NCBI RefSeq assembly: GCF_011039135.1
Contig: NZ_JAAKEJ010000001.1
Coordinates: 955,085 to 1,019,084, forward strand
Source: Desulfovibrio sp. ZJ209
Lineage (GTDB): Bacteria > Desulfobacterota > Desulfovibrionia > Desulfovibrionales > Desulfovibrionaceae
Length of the DNA: 64,000 nucleotides
Direction of reading: 5' to 3'
Shown: positions 46,591-56,018 of the stretch, piece after piece
Position numbering within the stretch: position 1 is the first letter of the stretch
Layout: every line of letters starts with the position of its first letter
The notes under the pieces: model-generated
The model's database searches: none
What the model saw: only the letters and a program-made list of their open reading frames with translations
What the model was told of the DNA's origin: nothing
Made by a program: the position numbers and the translations under genes

Positions 46591-48969
46591 ATGTGCGCCT
46601 TCCCGCCACGCAGAACCCCGAGAATCGCAGTGAGCGCCAGCGATACCGCCAAACCCCGACACGAAAAGGCCCTTTCCCGGCGCCTTGCGCCACCGCTGGC
46701 CTTTGTGCTGTCCATCTGCCTCCTCGTCATCTGCTGCTACGATTCGGGCTACAGCGGCCTCCCCCCCACGGAAAAGCGCTATGCCGCCGCCAAGGCCGGC
46801 ATCACGAACCTCAAGCGCGATGAAAAAAACAGCAAGTTGCGCGAGCCGTGGGAAAAACTTGCCGGCGAATTCCGCTCCATCTACGAGGCCGACCCGGCGT
46901 GGCCCAACCGGCCCGCGGCCCTCTTTCGCGCGGCCGAGAGCCTGGAGGAGCTGGCAAGCCGCTCTTTCGCCAAGTCCGACGCGCGCAAGGCGGTGGAGTG
47001 TTATGAGAGCCTCGCGCTCCGCCATGCCGGGAGCCGCCTTGCCGATGACGCGCTCTTTCGCGCGGCGCGCCTGCGCGCGGCGTGGCTTCGGGACGACAAG
47101 GGCGCCCTCGCCCTTTTGGCGCGCCTGAAAAAGCAGTATCCCAAGGGTGACATGGTGGCCGAGGCCACGGCGCTCGAAAAGGCCCTCAAGGCCTCGGCCA
47201 GCGGCCGCACCGCGCCCGAGGCCGTGGCCGCGGCCACGAAGCGCGAGGCGAAGGAAGACCTGGACGCCGCCGCGCCCAAGGCAGCGCCCGCCGCCGCGGC
47301 TGTCGCCAAGGGCACTGACCTGCCCCTCCGCTACCGCGCGGCCAAGTCCCGCATGAGCTCCCTGCGCAGCGACCCGGTGAAGACCTGCTGGCGCCAGCCC
47401 TGGGAAGACCTGCGCGAGGAGTTCCTCGCCATCTCGCAGGGCGGCAAGAAGCAGCCGCTGGCCGCCGGCGCGCTCTTCCACGCCGCGGCGTGCCAGGAGG
47501 CTCTTGCCCGCTGCTCCAACCTCACCGCTGATTTCAACCAGGCCCAGAAGCTGTATCAGGACGTGGCCAAGGCCTATCCCGCCAGCAACGTGGCCGACGA
47601 CGCGCTTCTCGCCGCCGCGCGCCTCCACGCAGCCCGGGCCTCGGGCCGCGAAAAGGCGCAGGATCTTCTGGAAACCCTGCTCGCCGATTACCCCAAGGGC
47701 GACATGGCCCCGGAAGCGCGGCGCCTCATGGCGACCCTCGCCGAAGACGCGGCCCCGGCCAGGGAAGCGCGGCGCGTGAGGCAGGCGCCCGAGCTTCAGG
47801 TGCTTTCCTGGGATTCGCCCAACCGCAACCTCGTGGAGATCGTGCTCGAGCTGAGCGCGCCCGCCAAGTTCACCGCCCGCCGGGTGGAGAGCGCCAAGGG
47901 CGCGCCGGCGCGCCTTGAGCTCGACCTTGAGGACGCGCGCGTGGTCAGCGACGTGCGCAAGGGCGTCACCGTGCAGGGGAGCCTGCTCCAGGCGGTGCGC
48001 GTGCGCGACCGCAAGGATGGCGGGGCCTCGCTGCAGTTCGATTTCCGCGAGGTGCGCCACTTCGACACACGCAGCGAGGACGACCCATACCGCATCGTGC
48101 TCAGCGTGGCCGCGGGAAAGGCCAGCCTGCCGCGCAAGGGCAGGAACAGGAGCCAGGGCTTCGCGGAGGCCGATGACGGCGCGGCCCCCCTGGCGCGCAA
48201 CGCCGCGTTCAGGCCGCGGCAGGTCTCCAACATGGCGAGCCAGCTCGGGCTCACGGTGCGCAAGGTCTTCATCGACGCCGGCCACGGCGGCAAGGACCCG
48301 GGCACGAGCCACAACGATATCCTGGAACGCATGGTCACGCTGGACGTGGCCCAGCGCCTCGGGCGCCTGCTCGAAGCCAACGGCCTCGAGGTCGCCTACA
48401 GCCGGCGCAAGGACATGTCCGTCTCCCTGAGCGAGCGCACGCGCAAGGCCAATGCCGAGCGGGCCGACCTCTTCGTGTCCATCCACGTCAATGCCAGCGA
48501 AAACGCGCAGATCAACGGCTTCGAGACCTATTACCTCGACCTTGCGAGCAACCCGCAGGCCGCGCGGGTGGCCACGCTGGAAAATGCCGGCAGCGACCGC
48601 CGCCTCAGCGACATGCAGTGCATGCTCGCCGACGTGATGCTCAACGCCCGCGTGGAGGAATCGCGCCGCCTCGCGGCCGACATTCAGCGCCTTTCACTCT
48701 TCCGCCTCAAAAAGCGCGAGTACACGGTCAGGAACAATGGCGTCAAGTCCGCGCCCTTCCATGTGCTGCTTGGCGCGCAGATGCCGGCCATCCTTGTGGA
48801 AGTGGGCTACTGCACCAACCGCGACGAGGCCCGCAACCTCGCCAAGGGCACCTACCGCCACGCCCTTGCCGAAGGCCTCGCCGAGGGCATCCTCGCCTAC
48901 CGCGACCGCCTGCTCAAGCGCCGTACCGCCGATAATTCCTTGACGAACGCGGCACCCGATGCTATGTAG
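46591..48969 (+). CDS. amiC: N-acetylmuramoyl-L-alanine amidase with duplicated TPR module and AMIN domain
   Basis: A roughly 790-residue membrane-anchored amidase. An N-terminal membrane segment (LAFVLSICLLVICCYDSG) is followed by two homologous helical modules (about residues 55-210 and 240-400), each ending with YPKGDMxxEA, an AMIN domain (about 400-510) and the Amidase_3 domain from about 560, with zinc His in FIDAGHGGKDPGTS, SIHVNASE and catalytic Glu in ILVEVGYCTNRDEA. It cleaves septal peptidoglycan. Start uncertain: TTG 46567, ATG 46591 or GTG 46630. Confidence 0.9.
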   Translation: MCAFPPRRTPRIAVSASDTAKPRHEKALSRRLAPPLAFVLSICLLVICCYDSGYSGLPPTEKRYAAAKAGITNLKRDEKNSKLREPWEKLAGEFRSIYEADPAWPNRPAALFRAAESLEELASRSFAKSDARKAVECYESLALRHAGSRLADDALFRAARLRAAWLRDDKGALALLARLKKQYPKGDMVAEATALEKALKASASGRTAPEAVAAATKREAKEDLDAAAPKAAPAAAAVAKGTDLPLRYRAAKSRMSSLRSDPVKTCWRQPWEDLREEFLAISQGGKKQPLAAGALFHAAACQEALARCSNLTADFNQAQKLYQDVAKAYPASNVADDALLAAARLHAARASGREKAQDLLETLLADYPKGDMAPEARRLMATLAEDAAPAREARRVRQAPELQVLSWDSPNRNLVEIVLELSAPAKFTARRVESAKGAPARLELDLEDARVVSDVRKGVTVQGSLLQAVRVRDRKDGGASLQFDFREVRHFDTRSEDDPYRIVLSVAAGKASLPRKGRNRSQGFAEADDGAAPLARNAAFRPRQVSNMASQLGLTVRKVFIDAGHGGKDPGTSHNDILERMVTLDVAQRLGRLLEANGLEVAYSRRKDMSVSLSERTRKANAERADLFVSIHVNASENAQINGFETYYLDLASNPQAARVATLENAGSDRRLSDMQCMLADVMLNARVEESRRLAADIQRLSLFRLKKREYTVRNNGVKSAPFHVLLGAQMPAILVEVGYCTNRDEARNLAKGTYRHALAEGLAEGILAYRDRLLKRRTADNSLTNAAPDAM

Positions 48970-49119
48970 CCGCCGATTGCAGCCTTGCGCGCCCATCGCC
49001 GCATAGCCGGCCCCGGCTCTGCGGGCGTTGCGCGCGTTTTCGCGCCGGCCTTGCCGTCGCGCCCGTTGACGGGGGCGGCATTGTTGCTCCGCCCCCGGGT
49101 ATTTTTAAGGAGAACTCCC

Positions 49120-49704
49120 ATGCGCAAGAGTGTTCTGACGATCCTTGCCGCCTGCCTGCTCATGTCGGCGCCCGTCCTCGCCGCCGACGCCTCGTCCGTG
49201 CCCCCCGCCAAGATCGGCGTGGTGGACATGCAGACCGTGGCCACGCAGAGCGACCCCGCCAAGGCCGCCAAGGAGCAGATGGAAGCCAAGTACGGCAAGG
49301 AGCGGGCCAACCTTGAAAAGCAGGGCAATGCCCTCAAGAAGCAGGCCGAGGCCCTCAAGAACCCCAAGGTCAGCGAAGAGAAGAAGCTGGCCTTCATCCG
49401 CGCCAAGCAAGAGCTGGACCAGAAGACCCGCAACTTCCTGCGCAAGGTGGAGCAGGACGAAGTCAAGCTGCGCCAGGACATGGTGACGCTGGTCTTCAGC
49501 GCCACCTATGAAGTGGCCCGCGCCAAGGGCTTCAACTTCGTGGTCGACGTGACGGCCGGCGGCGTGCTCTATGCCGACCAGTCCATGGATTTGACCCAGG
49601 ATGTGCTCGCCGAGGTCAACAAGCTCTACAAGGAAAAGAAAAAGCCGGAAACGGACGACAAGGCCCAAAAGACGGACAAGGCAGACAAGGCCGCCAAGAA
49701 ATAG
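49120..49704 (+). CDS. skp: Periplasmic chaperone Skp/OmpH
   Basis: A 194-residue protein with a signal peptide ending PVLAADA and a Skp-type jellyfish layout: a small core (KIGVVDMQTVATQSDPAKA) and a long helical arm rich in Lys/Glu (about residues 45-120). A Lys/Asp tail follows. RBS AAGGAG is 6 nt before the ATG. It ferries outer-membrane proteins to BamA, matching the cluster. Followed by a clear terminator. Confidence 0.9.
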   Translation: MRKSVLTILAACLLMSAPVLAADASSVPPAKIGVVDMQTVATQSDPAKAAKEQMEAKYGKERANLEKQGNALKKQAEALKNPKVSEEKKLAFIRAKQELDQKTRNFLRKVEQDEVKLRQDMVTLVFSATYEVARAKGFNFVVDVTAGGVLYADQSMDLTQDVLAEVNKLYKEKKKPETDDKAQKTDKADKAAKK

Positions 49705-49715
49705 CTTCGGATGCA

Positions 49716-49742
49716 AAGCCTCCCCGCGCGGGAGGCTTTTTT
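49716..49742 (+). terminator. Terminator of skp
   Basis: AAAGCCTCCC GCGC GGGAGGCTTTTTT: a perfect GC-rich stem with a T run, directly after skp and before fabZ. Confidence 0.85.
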
Positions 49743-49791
49743 GTCCGCTCCCGCACACGCCCAGTTCCGGCCGCAAGGCCAAGGAGCCCCC

Positions 49792-50250
49792 ATGAGTGAG
49801 ACCCCCGCCATGCAGACCATGGATATCCAGCGCATTCTCTCCCTGTTGCCGCACCGGTATCCCTTCCTGCTCGTGGACCGCGTGGTCGAATGCGTGCCCG
49901 GCTCGCATATCCGCGCCTACAAGAACGTCACCTTCAACGAGCCCTTTTTCCAGGGGCATTTCCCCGGGGTGCCCATCATGCCGGGCGTGCTCATCCTGGA
50001 GGCGCTGGCCCAGACGGGCGGCCTGCTCGCCGCCTCGGACATGGGCGACCTCGAGGGCAAGCTCTTCCTCTTCACCGGGCTTGACGGCGTGAAGTTCCGG
50101 CGACAGGTGGTGCCGGGCGACCGCCTCGACCTCGAGTGCAGCAACATGCGCATGAAGCTCAAGCTCTGCAAGATGGACGCGCGCGCCTTCGTGGACGGCA
50201 AGCTGGCCTGCGAGGCTCAGATCACCGCGGCCATCGGCGACAGGCCGTAG
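49792..50250 (+). CDS. fabZ: 3-hydroxyacyl-ACP dehydratase FabZ
   Basis: A 152-residue hotdog-fold enzyme. It has [14 protein letters not shown], the catalytic His motif [13 protein letters not shown] and the catalytic Glu in [11 protein letters not shown]. It dehydrates beta-hydroxyacyl-ACP in fatty-acid synthesis. RBS AAGGAG is 6 nt upstream of ATG 49792. In many Gram-negatives fabZ lies between lpxD and lpxA; neither is present here. Confidence 0.96.
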   Translation: MSETPAMQTMDIQRILSLLPHRYPFLLVDRVVECVPGSHIRAYKNVTFNEPFFQGHFPGVPIMPGVLILEALAQTGGLLAASDMGDLEGKLFLFTGLDGVKFRRQVVPGDRLDLECSNMRMKLKLCKMDARAFVDGKLACEAQITAAIGDRP

Positions 50251-50282
50251 GGGCCGGACCTTCGGCATCCCATGTTCCGGCA

Positions 50283-50306
50283 GCGGCGCCGGACGCGCCG
50301 CTTTTT
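50283..50306 (+). terminator. Terminator of fabZ
   Basis: A perfect 7-bp stem GCGGCGC/GCGCCGC with loop CGGAC, followed by TTTTT. Confidence 0.7.
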
Positions 50307-50394
50307 CCGGGGCAGGGCCTTTCCTTTCCCGGGCTCTTCCTGTACCGTCAGGCGAGCCCACAAGGGTCACGACGAAACCTCGCAAGGAGCGGAC

Positions 50395-50922
50395 ATGCCA
50401 GTCTTGGTCATCGTTGACGCGCAAAAGGAATATGTGACCCAGGGGCGCCCCTTCTATCTCGAGACCATCGGCCCCTCGCTCGAGAACCTGCAAAAGCTCC
50501 TGGCCCATGCCCGGGCGCATGGCTGGAAGATCGCCCACATGCGCCACCAGCAAAATTCCATGTGCTTCACCTATGGCAGCCCCTTTGCGGAATTCATCGA
50601 CGGCTTCGGCCCCGAGGAGGGCGAAGAAAGCCTGGTGAAGCCCAACTTCTCCTGCTTTTCCAGCCGCGAGTTCCAGGCCCTTGTGGACAAATACCGCCAC
50701 GAGGAGATCATCCTCGCGGGCTACGGCACGAGCATGTGCTGCCTCTCCACCATGATCGACGCCCACCACCGCGGCTATGACTTCACCTTCGTCACCGACG
50801 CCACCTGCGCCAAGCGCACGGCCCGCTTCGACGAGCAGGACATGAAGGAGCACATCGTCGACATCATGGGCGCCTTCGGGCACCTCACCACCACCGAAGA
50901 GATCCTGCAACGCGACAACTGA
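50395..50922 (+). CDS. Isochorismatase-fold cysteine hydrolase
   Basis: A 175-residue protein of the isochorismatase/nicotinamidase superfamily. The catalytic triad can be placed: Asp in VLVIVDAQKEY, Lys in ESLVKPNFSCF, Cys in GYGTSMCCLSTMIDA, with TFVTDATCAKRTARFD after it. The start at 50395 follows AAGGAG. It may act on nicotinamide, a carbamoyl compound or another small amide; the substrate is not evident. It has its own terminators on both sides, so it is probably monocistronic. A run of nine G lies 9 nt after its stop. Confidence 0.85.
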   Translation: MPVLVIVDAQKEYVTQGRPFYLETIGPSLENLQKLLAHARAHGWKIAHMRHQQNSMCFTYGSPFAEFIDGFGPEEGEESLVKPNFSCFSSREFQALVDKYRHEEIILAGYGTSMCCLSTMIDAHHRGYDFTFVTDATCAKRTARFDEQDMKEHIVDIMGAFGHLTTTEEILQRDN

Positions 50923-50993
50923 TTGCGCGGGGGGGGGCCGCAACTTTCCCGCGTCCGCTTGTTCCGCTGTGCCGTCCCCCGCTTTAAATGATA

Positions 50994-51025
50994 GCCCGCC
51001 AAGCCTTCTGGCGGGCTTCCTGTTT
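50994..51025 (+). terminator. Terminator between the hydrolase and acs
   Basis: GCCCGCC and GGCGGGC form a 7-bp stem (extended by A-T) with a 9-nt loop, followed by TTCCTGTTTT. The stem can also terminate acs transcripts arriving from the other side, although no T run is present in that direction. Confidence 0.55.
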
Positions 51026-51064
51026 TAAAACATTGCGGGAGCATCTCCCCCTGTTGGGGCGCCC

Positions 51065-53062
51065 CTATTTTTCGCCCTGCCCCGCTTCGAGGCGCAGCCA
51101 CGCGCGCTGGATGTCCTCCAGCACTTCGGGCCGCGCGATGGTGGAGGTGTCGCCCAGGTTTTCCAGCTTCTCGCCCGAGGCGATCTTCCTGAGCAGCCGG
51201 CGCACGATCTTGCCCGAGAGCGTCTTGGGCATGTGCTCCACAAACTGGATGCGCTCCGGGCTCGCCAGGGCGCCGATATTTTTGCGCACCCAGTCGCGCA
51301 GCTCGGCCCGCAGCCCTTCGGTCCAGTCCACTTCGCCGCGCAGCGCCACATAGGCATAGATGGCTTCGCCCTTGATGCTGTGCGGGACGGGCACCACGGC
51401 CGCCTCGCCCACGGCCGCGTGCGCCGCCAGCACGGACTCGATCTCCACCGTGGAGATGCGGTGGCCCGATACATTGATGGTGTCGTCCATGCGCCCGAGG
51501 ATCCAGTAGTTGCCTTCCTCGTCCTTCCTCGCGCCGTCGCCGGAAAAATAGTTCCCGTGGAAGCGGTCGAAATAGCTCTTGAACTTGTCCTCGTTCTGGA
51601 ACACGCCGATGAACTGGCCGGGCCACGAGCGCCTGAAGACGAGGTTCCCGGCTTCGCCGGTCCCGGCCTCGGCGCCGTCCGAGCGCAGGATGCCCCCATC
51701 GATGCCGGGGAGCGGCTTGGTCACGGAGCCGGGCCTGAGATGCGTGGCGTAGGGCAGCGGCGAGATCATGACGCCGCCGGTCTCGGTCTGCCACCAGGTG
51801 TCCACGATGGGCAGCTCGCCCTTGCCGATGTGGGTGTGGTACCACATCCATGCTTCGGGGTTCATGGGCTCGCCCACGGAGCCCAGGATGCGCAGCGAGG
51901 AGAGGTCATAGCGGCGCACCCAGTCCTCCCCGTGGCGCATGAGCGTGCGCACCACCGTGGGCGCGGTGTAGAGGATATTGATGCGGTATTTTTCCACCAT
52001 GCGCCAGTAACGGTCGGGCTTGGGCCACGTGGGCGTGCCCTCGAACATGATGGTCGTGGCGCCCAGGCTCAACGGGCCATAGACGAGGTAGGTGTGCCCG
52101 GTGATCCAGCCGCAGTCCGCCGTGCACCAGTAGACATCCGTATCCTTGAGGTCAAAGACCCACTGCGTGGTGTGCGCCGCATAGGTGAGGTAGCCGCCGG
52201 TGGAGTGGATGACGCCGGTGGGGCGCCCGGTGCTCCCGCTGGTGTGCAGGATGAAGAGCGGGTCCTCGGCGTCCATGGAAACGCAGGGAAAGTCCGCATC
52301 GACCGTGAAATCCTCCAGGAAGTCCTGCCACCAGATGTCGCGGCCCCTGAGCATGCTCACGCTGTCGTTGGTGCGGTTGACCACCACAACCTTCTGCACG
52401 CTGGGGCACTGGTTGAGGATCTTGTCAAGGTTGGCCTTGAGCGGCTTGGGCTGCCCGCCGCGCATGACCATGTCCGCCGTGATGACGACCTTCGCCCCGG
52501 AATCGTGGATGCGCCCCTGCACCGCGCCCTCGGCATAGCCGGTGAAGATATTGGTGTGCACGGCCCCGAGGCGCGCGCAGGCCAGCATGGCGACGACGAG
52601 CTCCGGGATCATGGGCAGGTAGAGCGCCACGCGGTCGCCCTTTTTCACGCCCAGGGCGTCCAGCGCGGCCGCCACGCGGCATACATCGTTGTACAGCATC
52701 TGGTAAGTGTAGGCGCGCACCTCCATCTCGCGCTCGCCCTGCCAGATGAGCGCCGCCTTGTTGCGATGGTCGGTGATGATGTGCCGGTCCACGCAATTGT
52801 ACGCCGCGTTGAGCCGCCCCCCGGCGAACCAGGAGACCTTGGGGACGGAAAAATCCGAGGCGTCGGTCACGTCCCAGGGCTTGAACCAGTGCAGCAGGCT
52901 GCGGGCGCGGCTCGCCCAGAATTCCCCGGGATTGCTCCGCGCGAGCCGGCAGAGCTCCTCATACTCCGCGCGACTGCGCACGCGCGCCACATCCTTGCCG
53001 TGGCGCGGGGGAAGATAACTGCTGTTCTCATACAGGAGATTCGCCGGCTTTTGCATGGACAT
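51065..53062 (-). CDS. acs: Acetyl-CoA synthetase
   Basis: A 665-residue AMP-forming acetate-CoA ligase. The core motif is FILHTSGSTGRPTGV, then WWQTETGGVMI and GRMDDTINVSGHRIST, and the C-terminal lysine regulated by acetylation lies in KTLSGKIVRRLLR. The N-terminal ACS domain and Trp414-type pocket (DTWWQTETG) fit acetate. The start at 53062 follows GAGGTG; the open frame continues upstream. It allows acetate use or recycling. A long AT-rich leader precedes it. Confidence 0.96.
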   Translation of the reverse strand: MSMQKPANLLYENSSYLPPRHGKDVARVRSRAEYEELCRLARSNPGEFWASRARSLLHWFKPWDVTDASDFSVPKVSWFAGGRLNAAYNCVDRHIITDHRNKAALIWQGEREMEVRAYTYQMLYNDVCRVAAALDALGVKKGDRVALYLPMIPELVVAMLACARLGAVHTNIFTGYAEGAVQGRIHDSGAKVVITADMVMRGGQPKPLKANLDKILNQCPSVQKVVVVNRTNDSVSMLRGRDIWWQDFLEDFTVDADFPCVSMDAEDPLFILHTSGSTGRPTGVIHSTGGYLTYAAHTTQWVFDLKDTDVYWCTADCGWITGHTYLVYGPLSLGATTIMFEGTPTWPKPDRYWRMVEKYRINILYTAPTVVRTLMRHGEDWVRRYDLSSLRILGSVGEPMNPEAWMWYHTHIGKGELPIVDTWWQTETGGVMISPLPYATHLRPGSVTKPLPGIDGGILRSDGAEAGTGEAGNLVFRRSWPGQFIGVFQNEDKFKSYFDRFHGNYFSGDGARKDEEGNYWILGRMDDTINVSGHRISTVEIESVLAAHAAVGEAAVVPVPHSIKGEAIYAYVALRGEVDWTEGLRAELRDWVRKNIGALASPERIQFVEHMPKTLSGKIVRRLLRKIASGEKLENLGDTSTIARPEVLEDIQRAWLRLEAGQGEK

Positions 53063-53612
53063 GGGCACCTCGTCAGGATGAGGGACAGGGAGACGAGCGT
53101 GAAGCAGAACTCCATGCCTCGAACCCTTGCGGGAGCGTGGGCAGTGAGGGAAAAAGACCGCTTCAATCGCTGCATAGGCCATCGACGGCCTCGCGGTCAA
53201 GCCGGAACGGATTTTTTGCCGATGTGAAGATTAAAACAAGATGCATAATTATCCAGGGGATGACACGAGAATACCTATAAATACCTTTTAAATGATGCAT
53301 TTTGTATGAGAGAGTTTTTAAAAACAGCGGCATAAGCACAAAGAATTATTTTGAAATTTTACGTGCACTTGCAATGGGAACTGTAAAATTTTTATGATGT
53401 ATATGCCTGCTGCAATAAAAATCTTTCTCTGACTGTCCTGAAACGGAGCGATAGTTCAGCCTCCGGCCCCCAAAGGGGAATTTCTTCAAAATCCTTGGAA
53501 TATCACAAACTTGTGAAATAAATCTTTAATTTCAGCCCTGTACACATTCCTACGGGCTGTACGGCCCGCCCGTGTGCCACCCGTGCCCCTCACCAGCGCC
53601 CATCCCCAACGC
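53063..53612. other. AT-rich intergenic region between acs and the HU terminator
   Basis: A 550-bp region, far more AT-rich than its surroundings from about 53228 to 53530. On the minus strand TTGCAA (53372-53367) followed 18 bp later by AATAAT (53348-53343) is a candidate acs promoter about 280 nt upstream; TTGACC with TATGCA closer to the gene is another. A palindrome TCACAA-AC-TTGTGA lies at 53503-53516. No gene is recognised. Confidence 0.5.
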
Positions 53613-53645
53613 AAAACGGCGCCGCCCCTGAAGGAGCGGCGCCGC
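53613..53645 (-). terminator. Terminator of hup
   Basis: Minus-strand stem GGCGCCGC/GCGGCGCC with a 10-nt loop followed by GTTTT, 25 nt after the HU stop. Confidence 0.75.
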
Positions 53646-53670
53646 CTGAACCTCGGATAGACCCGGGCGC

Positions 53671-53946
53671 TTACTTGATGGCGTCTTTCAGGCCCTTGCC
53701 CGGCGTGAACTTGGCAACCTTGCTGGCGGGAATGGTGATCTCGGCGCCGGTGCGCGGGTTGCGGCCCTTGCGCGCGGCGCGGGATACGACCTTGAAGCTG
53801 CCAAAGCCGGTGAAGGTGACGGATTCGCCATCGGCCAGAGCGTCGCGCAGCGAAGCCACCACGGCATCAAGGGCTTCTTCGGCCTTGGCCTTGGTGGGCA
53901 GGCCGGCCTTGGCATAAATCTTTTCCACAAGCTCAGCTTTCGTCAT
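53671..53946 (-). CDS. hup: HU-family DNA-binding protein
   Basis: A 91-residue HU/IHF-fold protein. It begins TKAELVEKIYAKAG, has the hydrophobic core VTFTGFGSFKVV and the arm KGRNPRTGAEITIPASKVAKF. It compacts the nucleoid and bends DNA. Length is typical. It has its own promoter in the gap before murI and a clear terminator. Confidence 0.96.
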   Translation of the reverse strand: MTKAELVEKIYAKAGLPTKAKAEEALDAVVASLRDALADGESVTFTGFGSFKVVSRAARKGRNPRTGAEITIPASKVAKFTPGKGLKDAIK

Positions 53947-54138
53947 GACGTGTCTCCAGAAAGTTCAGGTTGACGTGCATATGCCAAAGGCAGGCCAGAA
54001 CCCGCGCCTCACTGCGCCGTGGGGTCTGCAACGGCGTCCCCGCAGGGGCGCCATTGCCGGTTGCGGGACAGACCCGGAGCGTCCTGAGACTGCCCGGACA
54101 CTGCCGCCGGCCTGATGACAATACCTCGGATTGCTTCC

Positions 54139-54167
54139 TCTCTAAGGAATGGCCGCGGCCATGTCAA
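54139..54167 (-). promoter_or_regulatory. Promoter of hup
   Basis: Minus-strand TTGACA (54167-54162), 17-bp spacer, TAGAGA (54144-54139), about 190 nt before the HU start, just past the murI stop. Confidence 0.5.
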
Positions 54168-54183
54168 CAGAAAACTTCCCCGT

Positions 54184-55014
54184 TCACAAGTCCACCAGCT
54201 CTATCTGGGCGGCCATAAGCGGGCTGCCCAGAAAGTGGCCCCCGGTGCGCGCGAACCTGTCGGGATTGTCGGTTGTCAAAAAGCGCCATGTGCCCCGTTC
54301 CGCCCCGGGGTTCAGCAGGCCGCGGGCGCGCAGCTCGCCCTCCACGCTTTCGGCGGTGGTGGCGGCAGAATCCACGATGGTCACGCCCGGCCCCACCACA
54401 TTCTGGAGCGCGCCCAGCAGGAGCGGGAAGTGCGTGCAGCCGAGCACCAGCGTATCGGGCCGGTGCGCCGGCTCGTCGGCCGTAAAAAGGCCGTCCAGAT
54501 AGCGGCGCGCCACTCCCTCCACGATCGGCCCTTCCATCCAGCCCTCTTCGGCCATGGGCACGAAGAGCGTGCACGCCTGCCCGCGCACGCGCGCCGCGGG
54601 CCGGATGCGCGCGATGGCCTCCTGGTAGGCGCCACCGGCAATGGTGGCCTCGGTGGCGATGACCACGATCTCGCCGTTTTCGCTGGCGCGAGCCGCGGCG
54701 GCGGCCCCTGGCTCAACCACGCCCACCACGGGCAGCGGCGCGAATTCCCGCCGCAGGGTGGGCAATGCGGCCGCGGTGGCCGTGTTGCAGGCCACCACCA
54801 GCATCTTGACGCCGCGCTCCACCAGCGCCCGCGCCGCGAGCAGGGTATACTGGATGATGGTCTCGCGGCCCTTGGTGCCGTAGGGCAGCCGCGCCGTGTC
54901 CCCGAGATAGAGGAGGTTCTCGGCCGGGAGGCGGCGCGCCAGGGCCTTGAAGACGGTGAGGCCCCCCACCCCCGAATCAAAGAGGGCGATGGGCAAGTGC
55001 TGGGCTTCCTGCAT
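54184..55014 (-). CDS. murI: Glutamate racemase
   Basis: A 276-residue racemase giving D-glutamate for peptidoglycan. The Asp of IALFDSGVGGLTV and the two catalytic Cys in LVVACNTATAA and LVLGCTHFPLLL are intact. LLYLGDTARLPYGTKG is the family signature. It lies 41 nt downstream of the TauE-like permease, probably in one transcript. Confidence 0.96.
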   Translation of the reverse strand: MQEAQHLPIALFDSGVGGLTVFKALARRLPAENLLYLGDTARLPYGTKGRETIIQYTLLAARALVERGVKMLVVACNTATAAALPTLRREFAPLPVVGVVEPGAAAAARASENGEIVVIATEATIAGGAYQEAIARIRPAARVRGQACTLFVPMAEEGWMEGPIVEGVARRYLDGLFTADEPAHRPDTLVLGCTHFPLLLGALQNVVGPGVTIVDSAATTAESVEGELRARGLLNPGAERGTWRFLTTDNPDRFARTGGHFLGSPLMAAQIELVDL

Positions 55015-55055
55015 GGGCGGATGATCCTTTTCTCTGATGCGGGGCGAAAACTGCG

Positions 55056-55940
55056 TCAGAGAGCTTGGCCCAGACAGCGGATGGCTGTAAAGAGCAAAAT
55101 GGCCGCGAGCAGATATTTCAGCATGCGGGCGGAGACGAATTTCTGGCAGCGCGCGCCGAGATACATGCCGCCCATGCCGCCCACGCCGAAGAGCAGCCCG
55201 AGCAGCCAGTCGGGCTGTACGCCGAGGGCCGGCCAGAACGGCGCGAGCAGGCTGTAAAAGCCCACGCCCGCCACCGAGGTCAGGAAGGTGCAGAAGAGCG
55301 AGGCGCCGGCCACGGCATGCACGGGCAGCCCGAAAAAGGCAATGAGGAAGGGCACCATGATGGCCCCGCCGCCGATGCCGTAGATGCCGCCCACGAGCCC
55401 CACCACGAGGCTCAGGAGAAAGACGGCCCGGCAGGAGACGGCGTAGGTCTCCTCACCGCTCGCAAAGACGAATTCGCGCAGGCTGAAGCGCAGCACCCGG
55501 CACGGCGCGGCCTTGCCCCCCCGGGCGCCGCTTGCGCCGTGCCGCGAGCGCCAGACATCCCAGAGCAGCCGGCCAGCCATATAGAGCAGCACCGTCGCCG
55601 CAAACAGCGCGAAACGCGCGGCGTCCGGCAGCAGGGTCACGCGGATGAGCGCCCCGGCAAAGACGCCGGGGAGCGTCCCCAGGGCCATGATGAGCGTGAG
55701 CGGCCCCAAAAGCCGCCCTTCGCGCCAGTAGCGCCAGACCCCGGAGGGGCAGGCCACGATATTGAACACCTGGTTGGTGGCGCTCACCCCGGGATGCACA
55801 TAGCCGAGCACGCCCAGCTGGAAGGGCAGCAGCAAAAAGGCGCCGGAAACGCCCCCCATGGAGGTCAAAAAGGAGATGCCGAAGGCCGCGCCCACCGGCA
55901 GCAGCGGGGAGCATTCGACACCAGAGACGGGGAACAGCAT
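55056..55940 (-). CDS. TauE/SafE-family sulfite/sulfonate exporter-like permease
   Basis: A 294-residue protein with about eight membrane segments and two inverted TauE-type repeats (ISFLTSMGGVSGAFLLLPFQ, GLVGGIYGIGGGAIMVPFL). The start at 55940 follows AAGGAGAAG. In sulfur metabolisers such proteins may export sulfite or move organosulfonates; the substrate is not evident. It precedes murI. Confidence 0.85.
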   Translation of the reverse strand: MLFPVSGVECSPLLPVGAAFGISFLTSMGGVSGAFLLLPFQLGVLGYVHPGVSATNQVFNIVACPSGVWRYWREGRLLGPLTLIMALGTLPGVFAGALIRVTLLPDAARFALFAATVLLYMAGRLLWDVWRSRHGASGARGGKAAPCRVLRFSLREFVFASGEETYAVSCRAVFLLSLVVGLVGGIYGIGGGAIMVPFLIAFFGLPVHAVAGASLFCTFLTSVAGVGFYSLLAPFWPALGVQPDWLLGLLFGVGGMGGMYLGARCQKFVSARMLKYLLAAILLFTAIRCLGQAL

Positions 55941-56018
55941 GGCTTCTCCTTGGGGGCCGCGGCGCCGTTGCGAGGCGCCCGGGCCGGGCGCGCCGGGGCG
56001 GCCACGCGCCCATGCGGC

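Noticed and set aside
50930..50938. Run of nine G after the isochorismatase-fold gene as a phase-variable tract
   Set aside because: It lies outside coding sequence, 9 nt after the stop, and no promoter element spans it, so no switch mechanism is visible.
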